DNA from: Ascarosepion bandense
Lineage: Eukaryota; Mollusca; Cephalopoda; Sepiida; Sepiidae
DNA: 64,000 nucleotides
Direction: 5' to 3'
NCBI GenBank assembly: GCA_037127315.1
Contig: JBBBDQ010000308.1
Span: forward strand, 1,929,001 to 1,993,000
Made by a program: the position numbers and the translations under genes. How positions within the stretch are numbered: position 1 is the stretch's first letter; every line of letters starts with the position of its first letter. Under the pieces are notes generated by a model. That model was not told the DNA's origin and ran no database searches. It was given only the letters and a program-made list of their open reading frames with translations. Below are positions 9,933 to 19,867 of this stretch, one piece after another.

Positions 9933-10223
9933 TGTTGTGTCGTGAGTAAGAATAAATAACTCAACAACAGAAATAGGTTAATTGTTGTATTCCGTGAAAA
10001 TAGTATTTACAAAGGTTATTAGTATCCAATACAAGAATAAAGGTTAATCGTCCCAACCGTCGTAAGACGTAGTATGAGCAATGGGTACTTCCGGGTCGTC
10101 ACCGGAAGTCTACGACTGACTTGTCGATCGGCTGCTCGGCACATTCTCTACTTAGATGCCACCATTACTTTACATAGTAATGGAATAGTCCATTATAGCC
10201 GAATAGGCTTGGGCGTCCCAACA
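9629..10223 (-). mobile_element. Solo LTR, family B, inserted in gag
   Basis: 595 bp beginning TGTTGGGACG and ending ACAACA on the minus strand, flanked by a perfect 5-bp direct repeat TTGAT (9624-9628 and 10224-10228). It shares GTCGTAAGACGT, ACTTCCGG and the 5' end with the LTR at 14334-15381. The 3' third is an 11-unit minisatellite. No internal coding region accompanies it, so it is a solo LTR left by recombination. Confidence 0.88.
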
Positions 10224-10228
10224 TTGAT

Positions 10229-10640
10229 AATACTTCTTCCAAGAGTAATTTATTAACTTTTACCTTGTTTGAATAAATTTCCAAACGTTTCTTGTTGCTG
10301 CATAAATCGTTGTTGATGCTGATTTTGGAATTGTTGCTGAAAAAGTTATTGTTGTTGCTGCTGTAAAGTGCCTTGTAGCACAATAATTAATTCAGCAATT
10401 TGTTCCACAAAATTGTTTGCTCCAACAATAAATCTTTTATGTCCAACAAGAGGGGAGACACTTTCTTAGGATCTGTAAGCGTTGCCTAAGTTTTCCCTTA
10501 TTCTAACGTTCTTCGTTGGTAAGCGTTCAAACAAAAAACGAGGAAAAACTTATTTCTTTCTGTAAGTGTCAAACGAGTCATTCTAACGTTCTCCGTTAAT
10601 AAGTGTTGTCGATTATTATTTTTTTTCTTGTGAACTCGTA
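10229..10640 (-). pseudogene. gypsy gag N-terminal, glutamine-rich part
   Basis: The minus strand at about 10375-10260 reads LQQQQQ, stop, LFQQQFQNQHQQRFMQQQE. This is a Q-rich leader common at the start of gypsy Gag proteins. A neighbouring frame continues KVNKLLLEEVLS up to the solo LTR and resumes on its far side. The upstream 400 bp are probably 5' leader. Confidence 0.6.
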
Positions 10641-10681
10641 TCGAATTCTTTGCAGCCAACTGATATATCCCGGAAAGGAAC

Positions 10682-10682
<1 letters not shown>

Positions 10683-10752
<70 letters not shown>
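10683..10752. repeat. (TA)n-(GATA)n
   Basis: About 20 TA units followed by about 8 GATA units, within the gypsy 5' leader. Confidence 0.95.
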
Positions 10753-10754
<2 letters not shown>

Positions 10755-10798
10755 TCATTCGAGGTAGTTAAGCGGTTTAGGCAAATGCAACGCGATAG

Positions 10799-11015
10799 GT
10801 CAATCTGGTAAGTAGACGTAATGGACGGTACTCGTCGCATGCAGTATCCTGAGACGTACTCGTAGTCAATAAACTTAAATCAATAGTCGTATATCTCTAG
10901 TCGAAGAAACGTCTAGCGGTATAACTATGGACATATTTATGGCTGACACCAGCCAATCACCTTACTGTGAGGGGAACCAAGGTGTATGCATATTCATTAC
11001 ATATTTATTACATCA
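10799..11015 (-). repeat. 5' LTR of the gypsy element
   Basis: 217 bp, direct-repeat partner of 4613-4893. The minus strand starts TGATGTAATAAATATG. It is shorter than the 3' LTR because it lacks part of the GTAGACC-type short repeats. The exact 3' end and primer-binding site are not clear. Confidence 0.85.
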
Positions 11016-11111
11016 GTAGTAAAAGGATAAGCTGAGCCTAGGCTGCCTTGCTATTATCTCTCTAATGGACTGAGCCAACGCTGGCTCGCTACTCCATGAA
11101 CGTGACAGGAT

Positions 11112-11171
<60 letters not shown>

Positions 11172-11270
11172 ATTGATTGTTTAATTACTTAGTTTTTGGT
11201 CATAATAAAATTAGACCAGTGCACATTTGTATTACAAAAATTATATTGTAGAACATCTGAATATTCTTCA
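11016..11270. other. Unassigned sequence with (TA)n
   Basis: (TA)n at 11114-11169. The rest is unrecognised. Confidence 0.5.
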
Positions 11271-11390
11271 TTTGTAAACGAGTTATTACTCGACCTAGGT
11301 TTCTATCATGTGGTGTCTTTAGGCGATTTGCAAATCGCTTGAAGACACCAGATGGTAGAAACCTAGGTCGCTTAATAGCTCGTTTACAAA
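11271..11390. repeat. Spacer-less 60-bp inverted repeat (hairpin)
   Basis: Left arm 11271-11330 and right arm 11331-11390 match at 53 of 60 positions with no gap or spacer. The centre is the perfect palindrome GCGATTTGCAAATCGC. Of the seven mismatches, four would be G-U pairs in a plus-strand RNA. No coding role is seen. Confidence 0.85.
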
Positions 11391-11395
11391 TAAAT

Positions 11396-11470
11396 ATATA
11401 CCGCCTTGCTCGGGGTGATACAAATGATTATATACCGCCTTGCTCGGGGTGATACGATTAAAAAAAGTGT
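11396..11470 (+). mobile_element. Two tandem Jockey-like LINE 3' termini
   Basis: ACCGCCTTGCTCGGGGTGAT occurs twice, 34 bp apart, the second followed by ACGATTAAAAAAAG. Each is the last ~30 bp of the Jockey-like LINE, so these are extreme 5' truncations. Confidence 0.7.
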
Positions 11471-11942
11471 GTAAACCAAAACAATATCTACATTTTTAAT
11501 CCAGAGCTAATCCGACCCCCGTTTTTCCTCTTTGACTCGGTCATAATCTAGTCTACTTTTCTATGACTAGGTTTTTCCAGATATGATTCTTGCTCCACAT
11601 TAAAGAACTGAGCAGCATCGTTAAATTAACTAACATTTGTCAGCCAAATTTTACATTAAGTGTTTCTTATTTTGAATTTTGTGATGTTTTGAACGCCTAT
11701 ATTCCGAACATTTCTTTGACGTCAGTTTACTAGTAACAACCGCCCAATTTAAAGAAATACTGGTCTTTCAGAGAAGTGGAGGTGTTAAAAGGAATAGATG
11801 TGAGACAAACCTATCGCTTCATTATAGTGGTTCGAAAAGAAATGTAAAGAACTGTAAATGAAGAACTGGAAGAAACCCAGAAATATATCTGCTTACCAAA
11901 TGCCATAATGTTAAAGAACAAAATGATAAAAAAAATATAATC

Positions 11943-11977
<35 letters not shown>

Positions 11978-12004
11978 TTTCTTAAATCCGAAGTGGAAGA
12001 GTAG
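11471..12004. other. No recognised feature apart from (TA)n
   Basis: (TA)n at 11946-11972. A lysine/arginine-rich stretch near 11780-11920 does not hold a reading frame. Confidence 0.4.
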
Positions 12005-12105
12005 GAAGGTAAATTCCAAGAACCTGATCCTAATCAATATTAAAAATTTTTAACATTAAAAATGATGCAGGCAGAGAGCTCAATGTATTAAGAATAAAGA
12101 GCCAA
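12005..12105 (-). repeat. Third copy of the inverted-repeat arm block
   Basis: Resembles 3315-3400 (AACCTGATCCTAATCAATAT and AGAGAGCTCAATG) and the start of the left arm at 2760-2880. It shows that this block is a dispersed repeat and not only part of the hairpin. Confidence 0.6.
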
Positions 12106-12224
12106 TATAAACTAGAGAAAACTTTCAAAATTCAAAGGTGTCGGATGTATATTTCGACATAGGATCTCTAATAGAGACTCTACATCACGTCAGCTACATT
12201 GTTTTTCCAAATGGCGAAGGCCCT

Positions 12225-12795
12225 GAGTTAGCGAAACTGTAGACTGAAAGAAAAATGAATGGATGTAAATCAAATTTTGATTTCCTGGTATCGATATCAA
12301 ATAAGTTTTTTTCGTCGTAAACTGAATTTTGAAGGCTAAATAAGTCCTCTGAGTAAATGGTATCATTACTGAGACTAAGAACTACAATTATACCTACTTA
12401 GAGCCAAACCCGAAGCAAAAACTAAAATAAAAGGGCTGAAAAAAATACAGACATACAGGCAGATAAACAAACACACACAAACATCTTGCCTTTTATATAT
12501 AAATATTATCAATTTTCTGCTCATTGTAAGAACTGCAACCTTGAAACTTTTGAATATCTTTTCTTATGTCTTTGTCAATGAGTGTATCAAATTTGATTAA
12601 AATCGAACCACTCCTATAACCCGATTTTTTCGATTATCGATTTTCGATATTTATCGGGAGTACCTCGATACAAAATCTAGCTAAGAACACTCGCAGACGT
12701 TTATAGTACAACTGTGTAAAATTTCAAGAAAATCAGTTCAGACGTTTCTATAAGTAACAGACACACACACATACACACACATTTATAAATAAGTT

Positions 12796-12796
<1 letters not shown>
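12225..12796 (-). mobile_element. Helitron-like fragment, 3'-truncated
   Basis: The minus strand has the 5' end TATAAACTTATTTATAAATG, then the TCGATTATCG-rich block. It then shares its 12230-12440 part, reversed, with 25590-25800 of the larger Helitron copy. The CTAG 3' end is missing. Confidence 0.7.

Positions 12797-12797
<1 letters not shown>

Positions 12798-12847
<50 letters not shown>
12798..12847. repeat. (TA)n-(TG)n
   Basis: Compound dinucleotide tract between the Helitron fragment and the SINE. Confidence 0.95.
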
Positions 12848-12848
<1 letters not shown>

Positions 12849-13138
12849 TGCAGTAGATATCGAGTCGGAACGAGAAATTGGCGTGCCGAGTTCAAAATAC
12901 AGTTGAATTTCTTGCATTCACTTACGCACAAATAAACTTGGGAAAGTCATTAATCCGTCCCCTCCTTCCAGTTAAGGGTTAAATAATGTGTTCTATAGCA
13001 TTTGTTGGCAACCAGTCTAACGCAGAAAGCAATGCCAAACTATGGCGCGATGATCTTCTGCCCAGTGAGTTATGTCTCTTTTAAGACATGATCGCCCAAA
13101 GCGTGAATCACGTATGGCACTTAACTGAGTGATTGATA
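12847..13138 (+). mobile_element. SINE S1 copy
   Basis: Near full length, starting at GGTGCAGTAGATATCG. It keeps TTAATCCGTCCC, the CAACCAGTCTAACGCAGAAAG block and the 3' end GCACTTAACTGAGTGATTGA. Confidence 0.85.
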
Positions 13139-13265
13139 TATATAATGTGAGATAGAAAAGACAAAAAGAGATGAACAAACCGAGATACATAAATCTAGAT
13201 ACCGATATACATAGAGAGAAATGAACAAACCTAGATTAATAGATAGCTAGATAGTGAAAAAACTG

Positions 13266-13323
<58 letters not shown>

Positions 13324-13378
13324 TGAAAGTCTGAGATAGATATATAGATAGAAAGATCAATAGATAGTGAAAAGGCCG

Positions 13379-13446
<68 letters not shown>

Positions 13447-13600
13447 CAAGCTAATTCGGATATAGACTAATTCAACACTAGAAAAAACTAAATAATAACA
13501 TAAAATTATTATATTTGTGTTATGATATATATATATATATATATATATTTATTTTTTTATATGGTATAATAATATTATCTTTGAAATGAGAACGTAAATA
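13139..13600. repeat. (GATA)n arrays and (TA)n
   Basis: GATA units at 13270-13322 and 13378-13444, separated by GTGAAA-GAGATAGATA spacers that themselves repeat, then (TA)n at 13524-13549. 13600-13885 has no recognised gene. Confidence 0.9.
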
Positions 13601-13884
13601 AGGGTCAATAAGTTAATCGTATTGAGGTTCGAGAAACGATGATTGATTGAAGAACAGAAGTATTAAATCGAAATAAACAAGAGTCAAAACCAATTCGGCA
13701 GGCAAAAATTATGAAAAATGAGAAATAATTAAAATGTAGACATGATTGCCTATACGTTGCCAAGTAAATCATTAATGATGTTAGAGGGTTCATCATTCAC
13801 TGGGTGCTCTATGAAATTGCTCTTGTACCAGACTAAATTAAGATTAGTAAATGTCGACATTTAAAAAAAAAGTAGCAAAGCAGC

Positions 13885-14135
13885 TGAAATGTGGTTCTAC
13901 AGAGGGATGCTGCGGATATCATGGACCGAACATGTGAGTAATGATGAGGTTTTGGAAAGAATGGAGACGAAAAGGAAATTAATACTGAGCATCAGGAAGA
14001 TTCAACTGAAGATTCTGGGACATGTGTTGAGGAAGGAGTGTTTGGAGAACCTGATACTAACAGGCCAGATAGAGGGAAAAAAGAGACATGGGAATGCAGC
14101 GGATAACATATTTGAAAGACCTGATCAGGTCGATG
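13885..14135 (+). mobile_element. RTE-like LINE, C-terminal fragment
   Basis: The translation starts MWFYRGMLRISWTEHVSNDEV and continues ERMETKRKLILSIRK, HVLRKECLENLILTGQIEG. This is the C-terminal region of the RTE-like endonuclease/reverse transcriptase ORF that recurs about ten times here. The fragment runs into (CA)n at 14137-14174, which replaces the end of the element. Confidence 0.85.
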
Positions 14136-14138
14136 ATC

Positions 14139-14174
<36 letters not shown>

Positions 14175-14176
<2 letters not shown>

Positions 14177-14333
14177 ATTTTTCTTTTTATTCTTTTTCAG
14201 GTTGACAGTAGAGTATTTTTAATTAATAGTAATTCGAACACATTGCCCAAAGATTTACTGCTACTCCATGACAATGCAGGATCTTATGTAGCGAAAAGGC
14301 CAGGTGTACCATACGGTGACTTGTGTGAGTCAC
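14175..14333 (+). pseudogene. mariner transposase fragment
   Basis: LLLHDNAGSYVAKR is the block around the second catalytic Asp of mariner transposases (HDNA motif). Only about 30 codons are recognisable. It is cut by the LTR that follows. Confidence 0.6.
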
Positions 14334-15381
14334 TGTTATGTCGCCAAGTATAAATGAATAACTCAACAACAGAATCAGAATATAAGTTGTATTCCGCGGA
14401 AAGACGGTTAGTATGTACAGAAGTGATTAGTAATATTTACAATAGAAAAGATACAAGAGTCCAATCCGTCGTAAGACGTGTGTATACGTGATTACTTCCG
14501 GTACGCCACCAGAAGTGTGACTAACTCTTCACTGACTCGCACTGACTCTTCAGTAACTCATTAGAGACTCTCAAGTGACTGTATTTACTAGCCTTCCCAC
14601 GTAGGCTGGATGTGACACATGGTCATTTTATAGTGGGTATTCCCGGCCATATAGCCGGGCCAAAAAATGTCTGTCTATTTTTCCCCAGTCGTGGTTCTAC
14701 TCATCGGCGGAACCACGACTGGGTTAATGCTCTCTGCTCGGAAGCAGAGAGCGCCCTCTACCCGAAGGCAGAGGGCTGACAGTGTCGTAGAGTCGTCAGT
14801 CTAGTGACTCTCAAGCGACTGTATTTACTAGCCTTCCCACGTAGGCTGGATGTGACACATGGTCATTTTATTGTGGGTATTCCCGGCCATATAGCCGGGC
14901 CAAAAAATATCTGTCTATTTTTGCCCAGTCGCGGTTCTACCCTTCGGCGGAACCACGGCTGGGTTATTGCTCTCTGCTTGGAAGCAGAGAGCGCCCTCTA
15001 CCCGAAGGCAGAGTGCTGACAATGTCGTAGAGTCGTCAGTCTAGTGACTCTCAAGCGACTTTATTTACTAGCCTTCCCACGCAGGCCGGATGTGACACAT
15101 GGTCATTTTATAGTGGGAAATCCCGGCCATATAGCCGGGCCAAAAAATGTCTGTCTATTTTTGCCCAGTCGTGGTTCTACTCTTCGGCGGAACCACGACT
15201 GGGTTAATACTCTCTGCTCGGAAGCAGAGAGCGCCCTCTACGTGAAGGCAGAGAGCTGACAGTGTCGTAGAGTCGTCAGTCTAGTGACTCTCAAGCGACT
15301 CTCTTGTAGAGAATCCACCATTGCTATATATAGCAATGGGAACAGTCCATTTGTAGTCAAATAGGAGCGGCGCCCTAACAA
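14334..15381 (-). mobile_element. LTR family B, long copy with tandem hairpin units
   Basis: 1,048 bp with ends TGTTA...TAACA. It shares its proximal part (AATAACTCAACAACAGAA, CGTCGTAAGACGT, ACTTCCGG) and distal part with the solo LTR at 9629-10223. Between them are three 240-bp units absent from that copy. The flanks GTCAC/ACCAC do not match well, so a target duplication is not shown. No internal retroviral-type ORF adjoins it. Confidence 0.75.
14581..15300. repeat. Three exact-period 240-bp units with four stem-loops each
   Basis: Units 14581-14820, 14821-15060 and 15061-15300. Each holds CCCGGC-CATATA-GCCGGG, a 14-bp stem CCCAGTCGTGGTTC/GAACCACGACTGGG, a 10-bp stem GCTCTCTGCT/AGCAGAGAGC, and a CCCTCT/AGAGGG stem. 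Related units occur in reverse orientation at 52.1-52.7 kb. The ORFs at 14804-15259 are frames of this repeat and not genes. Confidence 0.95.
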
Positions 15382-15629
15382 CCACACTATACCATTCACT
15401 CTTAAAATCCTTTGCAAATGAGGCAGATTGCGGCAGATACCAACAGACGTCTTTGCTTCTAAGACATGTGATTTTTACAGCCTTGCGCAGCTGGAGACAC
15501 CTTGGTAAAATGTTCTGAATGCCGATGGGGATAATAACAAAAGGGCCGTTTTATTTTCACTTGGCAATCAATAAATTGACGAACTGTTTGTCAAATAGGC
15601 TGTATACCTTTTTACTTCTTATTCTTCTA
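15382..15629. other. Unassigned, with MITE M1 fragment
   Basis: 15525-15600 (AATAACAAAAGGGCCGTTTTA) matches the right part of MITE M1. The rest is unrecognised. Confidence 0.5.
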
Positions 15630-16240
15630 TGTGGCCTTTTTCTTCAGTACGTAGGCGATCATGGCCTTCTACGTCTCTCTATCACTATTGGCTCTTAGCG
15701 CATTTTCTCCTGTTACCCCACCCACCTAAAAGCCCGCTCTGCCATTCATCTGCTGAGGCCCTTCAAATATGTTATCCGTTGCTTTCCCTGTCCCTTTCCT
15801 CCAATTGACCTGTGAGTAACAGATTCTCCAAGCCTTCTTTCCTCATTACATGTCCCAAAAACTTCAACTGCCTTTCTCTGATGCTCAGTATTGACTTCCA
15901 TTTCATTTCCATCCTTTCCAAAACCTCATCATTGCTCACATGCTCGATCCATGATATTCGCAGCATCCTTCTGTAGAACCACATTTCAATTGCTTCAAGT
16001 TTTTCCTTCATCTTTGATGATATTGTCCAGCATTCACTGCCATATTGAAGAAAAACTGTCATCACATAGGAATCTAGTACTCTCTTCTGTGGTTCAAGCG
16101 AAATTTTCCTGTCTCCTAATACTCTGCTCAGCTTCTGGAATGCGTCCTTTACCATTGCCAATTCGCCTTTTGATCTCAGTTTCGCACTTTCCGTCTTTCG
16201 TTAAAACACTTCCCAAGTAGTTAAAATTTTTGTACTTGCA
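15630..16240 (-). mobile_element. RTE-like LINE 3' portion
   Basis: The minus strand encodes MAMVKDAFQKLSRVLGDRKIS, VLQYGSECWTISSKMKEKLEA and MWFYRRMLRISWIEHVSNDEV over 129 codons, then a frameshifted end. It matches the other copies over ~600 bp, with remains of a GAA-type tail at its 3' end (15618-15650). The plus-strand ORF at 15891-16220 is an antisense shadow. Confidence 0.88.
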
Positions 16241-16534
16241 TGTAACGACTTTTTTTTACCTTGTCTTAAAATTATTATTATTATTATTATCGCCACCATT
16301 CTTACATTTTCTTTCGATGCCTCACTGATATACGTTTAATAAGTGTGGATCAAACTCACTACTCAGTCGTACCACATCAAACCACATAATGGTGCACTAA
16401 GTTGATTACTATATAAATAGATCGAATGCGTCGGAGAACACTTCCACGGCGCAAGAGGACAACTAACCATAAAGAGAAATATCGAAGGACGAGAAATGTA
16501 AAAAGTCTTAAATGAAATTTACACTTGCCGAATT
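16241..16534. other. Unassigned sequence
   Basis: (ATT)n at 16271-16290. GATCAAACTCACTACTCAG near 16350 resembles the block adjoining the RTE tails at 53.5 and 57.9 kb. Confidence 0.4.
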
Positions 16535-16816
16535 TGAGCATCAAGAAGAGACAACTAAAGATACTGAGACATGCAATAAGGAAGGAGGGCTTGGAGAACC
16601 TGATACTAACAGGCCAGATAGGGGGAAAATAGACAGAGGAAAGCAGAGGATAACATATTTGAAGGGTCTGAGCAGGTGGATGACAGAACGAGGGTTGCGT
16701 GGTGTTACAGGAGAAAGTGTACTCGGAGCCACTAGGGATAGGGAAACGTAGAAAGCCATCAGCGCCAACGTCCTGAAAGGACAAGGCACATACAAGAAGA
16801 AGAAGAAGAAGAATTG
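16535..16816 (+). mobile_element. RTE-like LINE 3' end with (GAA)n tail
   Basis: Encodes the extreme C-terminus (ERGLRGVTGESVLGATRDRE) in a frameshifted frame and ends with AAGGCACATACAAGAAGAAG, where the GAA tail begins. Confidence 0.85.
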
Positions 16817-17780
16817 AAAAGACAAAAAGTGTCAGCAGTAGACGGGATTGTAACGAAGATGCTGGCAGCCTTTGTTGATGTTGATTTGTCTGAAATACTA
16901 TTTAACACAAGACTATTTAACACACGACGCCCTAACCTTCAAGCCGGAAGAATTGTCGCGGTATATTTTGGCCACCGTCAATTTCTCGTACCGCTCAAGC
17001 GCCTTTTGTACCACGGGGACGACACAAAAATGGATACGTCATTGGCGTACGTAGAAATCCTTGCTCGAGCAATCCCCCTCACATCAGGGACAGCTATTCC
17101 GCGTAGGACCGGACTGCACGCCCTGTCCCTTAGCTGACAAAGGAGGGGCTCCCACGCCAAAGCATAAAGTAGGAGTAATCCTGACGAACCGACATTTGGC
17201 CTGTAGCACAGCACTGGGGGGGGGGTGTTTCAGCAGGCTGATCCACTTGCAGAAATTGGCTTTGAATCCGGTGGCCTCCCGGACAGCTGCCAGATACCGA
17301 TGGTCGACCCTATCAAATGCCTTGGACTGATCTAAATTGATCAGCGCGGCTGCTCGTCGTTTTGTTTACCCCCTCTAGGATCGTGCGGATCAGATGCAGT
17401 TTGCTCTGAATTGTTCGGCTCGTCACAGAACAGGTTTGATCGGGTCCCAACAGAATCTCGGCAACTGACTAGAAACGCTTCGTCAGGATTTTGACCAAAA
17501 TCTTTAACTCTGTGTTTAGCAGCGTTATGGGCTTGTAATCATCTAAGTCCCTCCCAACACTCTTGGCCATTTTCAACAGTGGGACCACACCCTTGGAAAT
17601 CCGGTCGGGGACGGACCCCTACTGGGACCAGTTGTTGAACACCAGCGTCAAAATCGGTACAAAGATGTGCGACAGCCTCAATTACAATACATAGGGTACA
17701 TCATCAAGTCCCAGAGACTTGCCACTGCCGACCCTCTTCAACGCCACGACTAATGTGCTAAAATAGTCATAAATGTTCAG
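16817..17780 (-). pseudogene. Tx1/L1-like LINE reverse transcriptase fragment
   Basis: Read on the minus strand in changing frames: DRISKGVVPLLKMAKS, YKPITLLNTELKILVKIL, GPDQTCSV, AFDRVDHRYLAAVREATGFK, then LLYALAWEPLLCQLRD and ISTYANDVSIFVSS. This order (GPDQ, AFDRV, YxDD) is that of an RT palm. The YADD box reads YAND, and stops interrupt the frame, so it is dead. It is more GC-rich than its neighbours and unlike the other two LINE families here. Confidence 0.8.
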
Positions 17781-18049
17781 AGAGAGGAGGGAAGAAAAAA
17801 ACGAAATAAACCCTTTAACGGAAAAGAGATTTAAATCAGTGTCAAAAAGTGCTCAATAAAAAGTCAGGATATATATATATATATTTTACAGCAGATGGCA
17901 TTCTCAGAACTTGTTTCATATGGTAAGGCATTTATAAGGAGAGGCTATAAGTAAGCATGAAATTCAGTGTATATCATTTCGCCGAAATGGAAACAACTTT
18001 GTTTTTCATAGCATTAAACATGTCGTATTTCATGCCAAAGAATGTGTAT

Positions 18050-18690
18050 TCTCGGGGAATTTTACTACACTACTTTATTCAAAAGAAATTTGCAGTTGAA
18101 GTACACAGAATCCTTCTTGAGTAGCTGAACTTGCAGAATCATTACGAATTTTGAAACCTTTGAAATCATTAGAAATTATTCAAAAGCAATGATACTTGGT
18201 GCTGTACGAGTTGAAACCGGCAGAAGTCGAACGACGTTTTGTCACTTGTGAACAGCTGCTTTAATCGCAGAAAAGGAAAGTTTTTTTCATCGTAACCTGA
18301 CCGGTGATAAAAAGGAATACACTAAGATAACCCAAAGCCTGACGATGCATTAACTTCGACGGCAAAGCCAAATATCCATGGTTCGAAGCTTCTGCTCTGC
18401 ATTTGGTGGAATCAACTGGATGTAGTTCATTATGAGCTGACAAAACAGCCCGAGTCCACAACGGGAGATCGCTATAACTGATGTGCTTGAACCGAGCAAT
18501 AAAGAGAAAACGGCCGCTATAGAAGCAGAGACACGAAAAAGTCATTTCCCATTTAGGCAACATCTTGCAAAACGCATGGAAACCGATACGGAAAAAGCTT
18601 AAGTGGGAAGTCCTACCCATCCCGATTATCACTTGTGTCCTTGAGGACATTGAACTAGAACTGGTGGATGAAATAAAGAGTTCAGTTTGA
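18050..18690 (+). pseudogene. mariner transposase, N-terminal and catalytic part
   Basis: Frames 1-3 alternate: AELAESLRILKPLK, YELKPAEVERRFVTCEQLL, FFHRNLTGD with the first Asp, WWNQLDVVHYELTKQ, then LKWEVLPIP. These are the mariner blocks in order. A gap is visible before AELAESL, and frameshifts are frequent. The 194-codon minus-strand ORF at 18261-18845 is antisense to this gene. Confidence 0.82.
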
Positions 18691-18790
18691 AATTCCAAAC
18701 ATCTGAAGAGGGCTGGAGTGTACAATGGTTGAAACGTCATGAATATGGCAACAAAGATATGGACAACAATGTAAATAATGATAATAAATG
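18685..18790 (+). mobile_element. Retroelement tail T (CTGAAGA...GAAACGTC)
   Basis: ATCTGAAGAGGGCTGGAGTG...GGTTGAAACGTCATG. Homologous tails lie at 28862-29035, 32420-32660 and (minus) 47838-47912. It interrupts the mariner relic. Confidence 0.65.
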
Positions 18791-19099
18791 GTGTGAGGGA
18801 GTAAATACCCCCCCCACCCATTAGTAACACAAATGAACTTGACAAGACACCTTAAATAAAGACCTCAAGGAATGTTCAGAGAGAGTGTTGATACAGCATT
18901 CGATAGAGTATCATTAAAGTCAGTTAAACTTATACCGAGCAGAAAAAATACCTTTTCTGGTGTGATAACAAGAAATTAGAACCATGCTCATGTAATTTTT
19001 TTCATTTCAGTGAAATAATTCAAAAGAAAACAGAAAATTCTACAGTTTCTTTCACTTCACACAGTGGCAAATGGCATAACTAAATTTTCCATAAAATTC

Positions 19100-19256
19100 A
19101 GATAATGGAATTGCTTATTTTAGAAGATATGAACAAATTTGCAGAAAATGTGTCAACTGGCAGGACACTTGGCCTGGCTGAGAAGCACTTTCATTCTTAT
19201 GAAGATGCCAAAAAATACTCTTCTTCAAAAATTAGAATGAAGTTATTCAAGGTCCT

Positions 19257-19260
<4 letters not shown>
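19100..19260 (+). pseudogene. mariner transposase C-terminus
   Basis: GLAEKHFHSYEDAKKYSSSKI matches the mariner C-terminal block (LADxHFxSYEDVKKW type). It probably belongs with 18050-18690, separated by an insertion. The 69-codon ORF ends in a (TA)n tract. Confidence 0.75.

Positions 19261-19306
<46 letters not shown>
19259..19306. repeat. (TA)n
   Basis: About 24 units. Confidence 0.95.
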
Positions 19307-19308
<2 letters not shown>

Positions 19309-19411
19309 AACTAAGTTGTTGAACTCGTAGGTTTATTTACCTTTTTGTTCATGCATTTACTTTTATAAAGAGTGCTCGATACAAATGTAGAGCGTTATAC
19401 TATATATATAT

Positions 19412-19779
19412 ACTACCGGCCATAATTATTGGGTCACCCCAGTGTTTTAAAAAAATGATGTATTTCAGACTATTTTTGAGTATTTATTGCCAAATGAATA
19501 ATTGTAAATTAAAATAGAATGTTTTTTTTTTTTGTTAATATTGCAAAATAACATCTGCAGCAAATGAATTAAAAATATTTGATGATTAAACTATATTGTA
19601 GTTTCATCAATGAAAGAATGAAGAAAATTTTGGGTGATTCGGGCTAGTTCATCTTTGCTTCCTTGCCTTGTAAAATTTTGCGAAGTAATAATAACAAAAG
19701 AACCATTTTATTTTCATTTTGCAATAAATACTAAAAACACTCTGAAATACATAATTTCTTTAAGAATAATTATGGCCGG

Positions 19780-19783
<4 letters not shown>
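19412..19783. mobile_element. MITE M1, complete (Tc1/mariner-type)
   Basis: 372 bp with inverted ends ACTACCGGCCATAATTATT / AATAATTATGGCCGGTAGT, preceded by TA. The expected right TA has been lost to the (TG)n tract that begins at the terminal GT. Non-coding. Partial copies lie at 3.8, 15.5 and 23.9 kb. Confidence 0.85.
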
Positions 19784-19851
<68 letters not shown>

Positions 19852-19856
19852 GTGTA
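19783..19856. repeat. (TG)n
   Basis: About 37 units, with one C change. Confidence 0.95.
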
Positions 19857-19867
19857 TACATATATAA

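Larger units (their letters stand above)
4613..11015 (-). mobile_element. Ty3/gypsy LTR retrotransposon (degenerate, with nested insertions)
   Basis: The element reads right to left: 5' LTR (11015-10799), gag, protease, RT, RNase H, integrase, polypurine tract, 3' LTR (4893-4613). The domain order PR-RT-RH-IN is that of Ty3/gypsy, and the proteins resemble the K02A2.6-like group of animal elements. Many frameshifts and stops make it inactive. Three later insertions interrupt it: a solo LTR (9629-10223), a piggyBac-type MITE (7822-8043) and a Helitron-like element (6312-6940). Without them and the extra target bases it would be about 4.95 kb. Confidence 0.9.

Noticed and set aside
9438..9967. 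Six overlapping ORFs
   Set aside because: Products of the 27/28-bp minisatellite in the solo LTR.
14804..15259. Two repeated 71-codon ORFs
   Set aside because: They follow the 240-bp LTR units and carry no family signature.
18261..18845. 194-codon minus-strand ORF with hydrophobic N-terminus
   Set aside because: Antisense to recognisable mariner transposase blocks.
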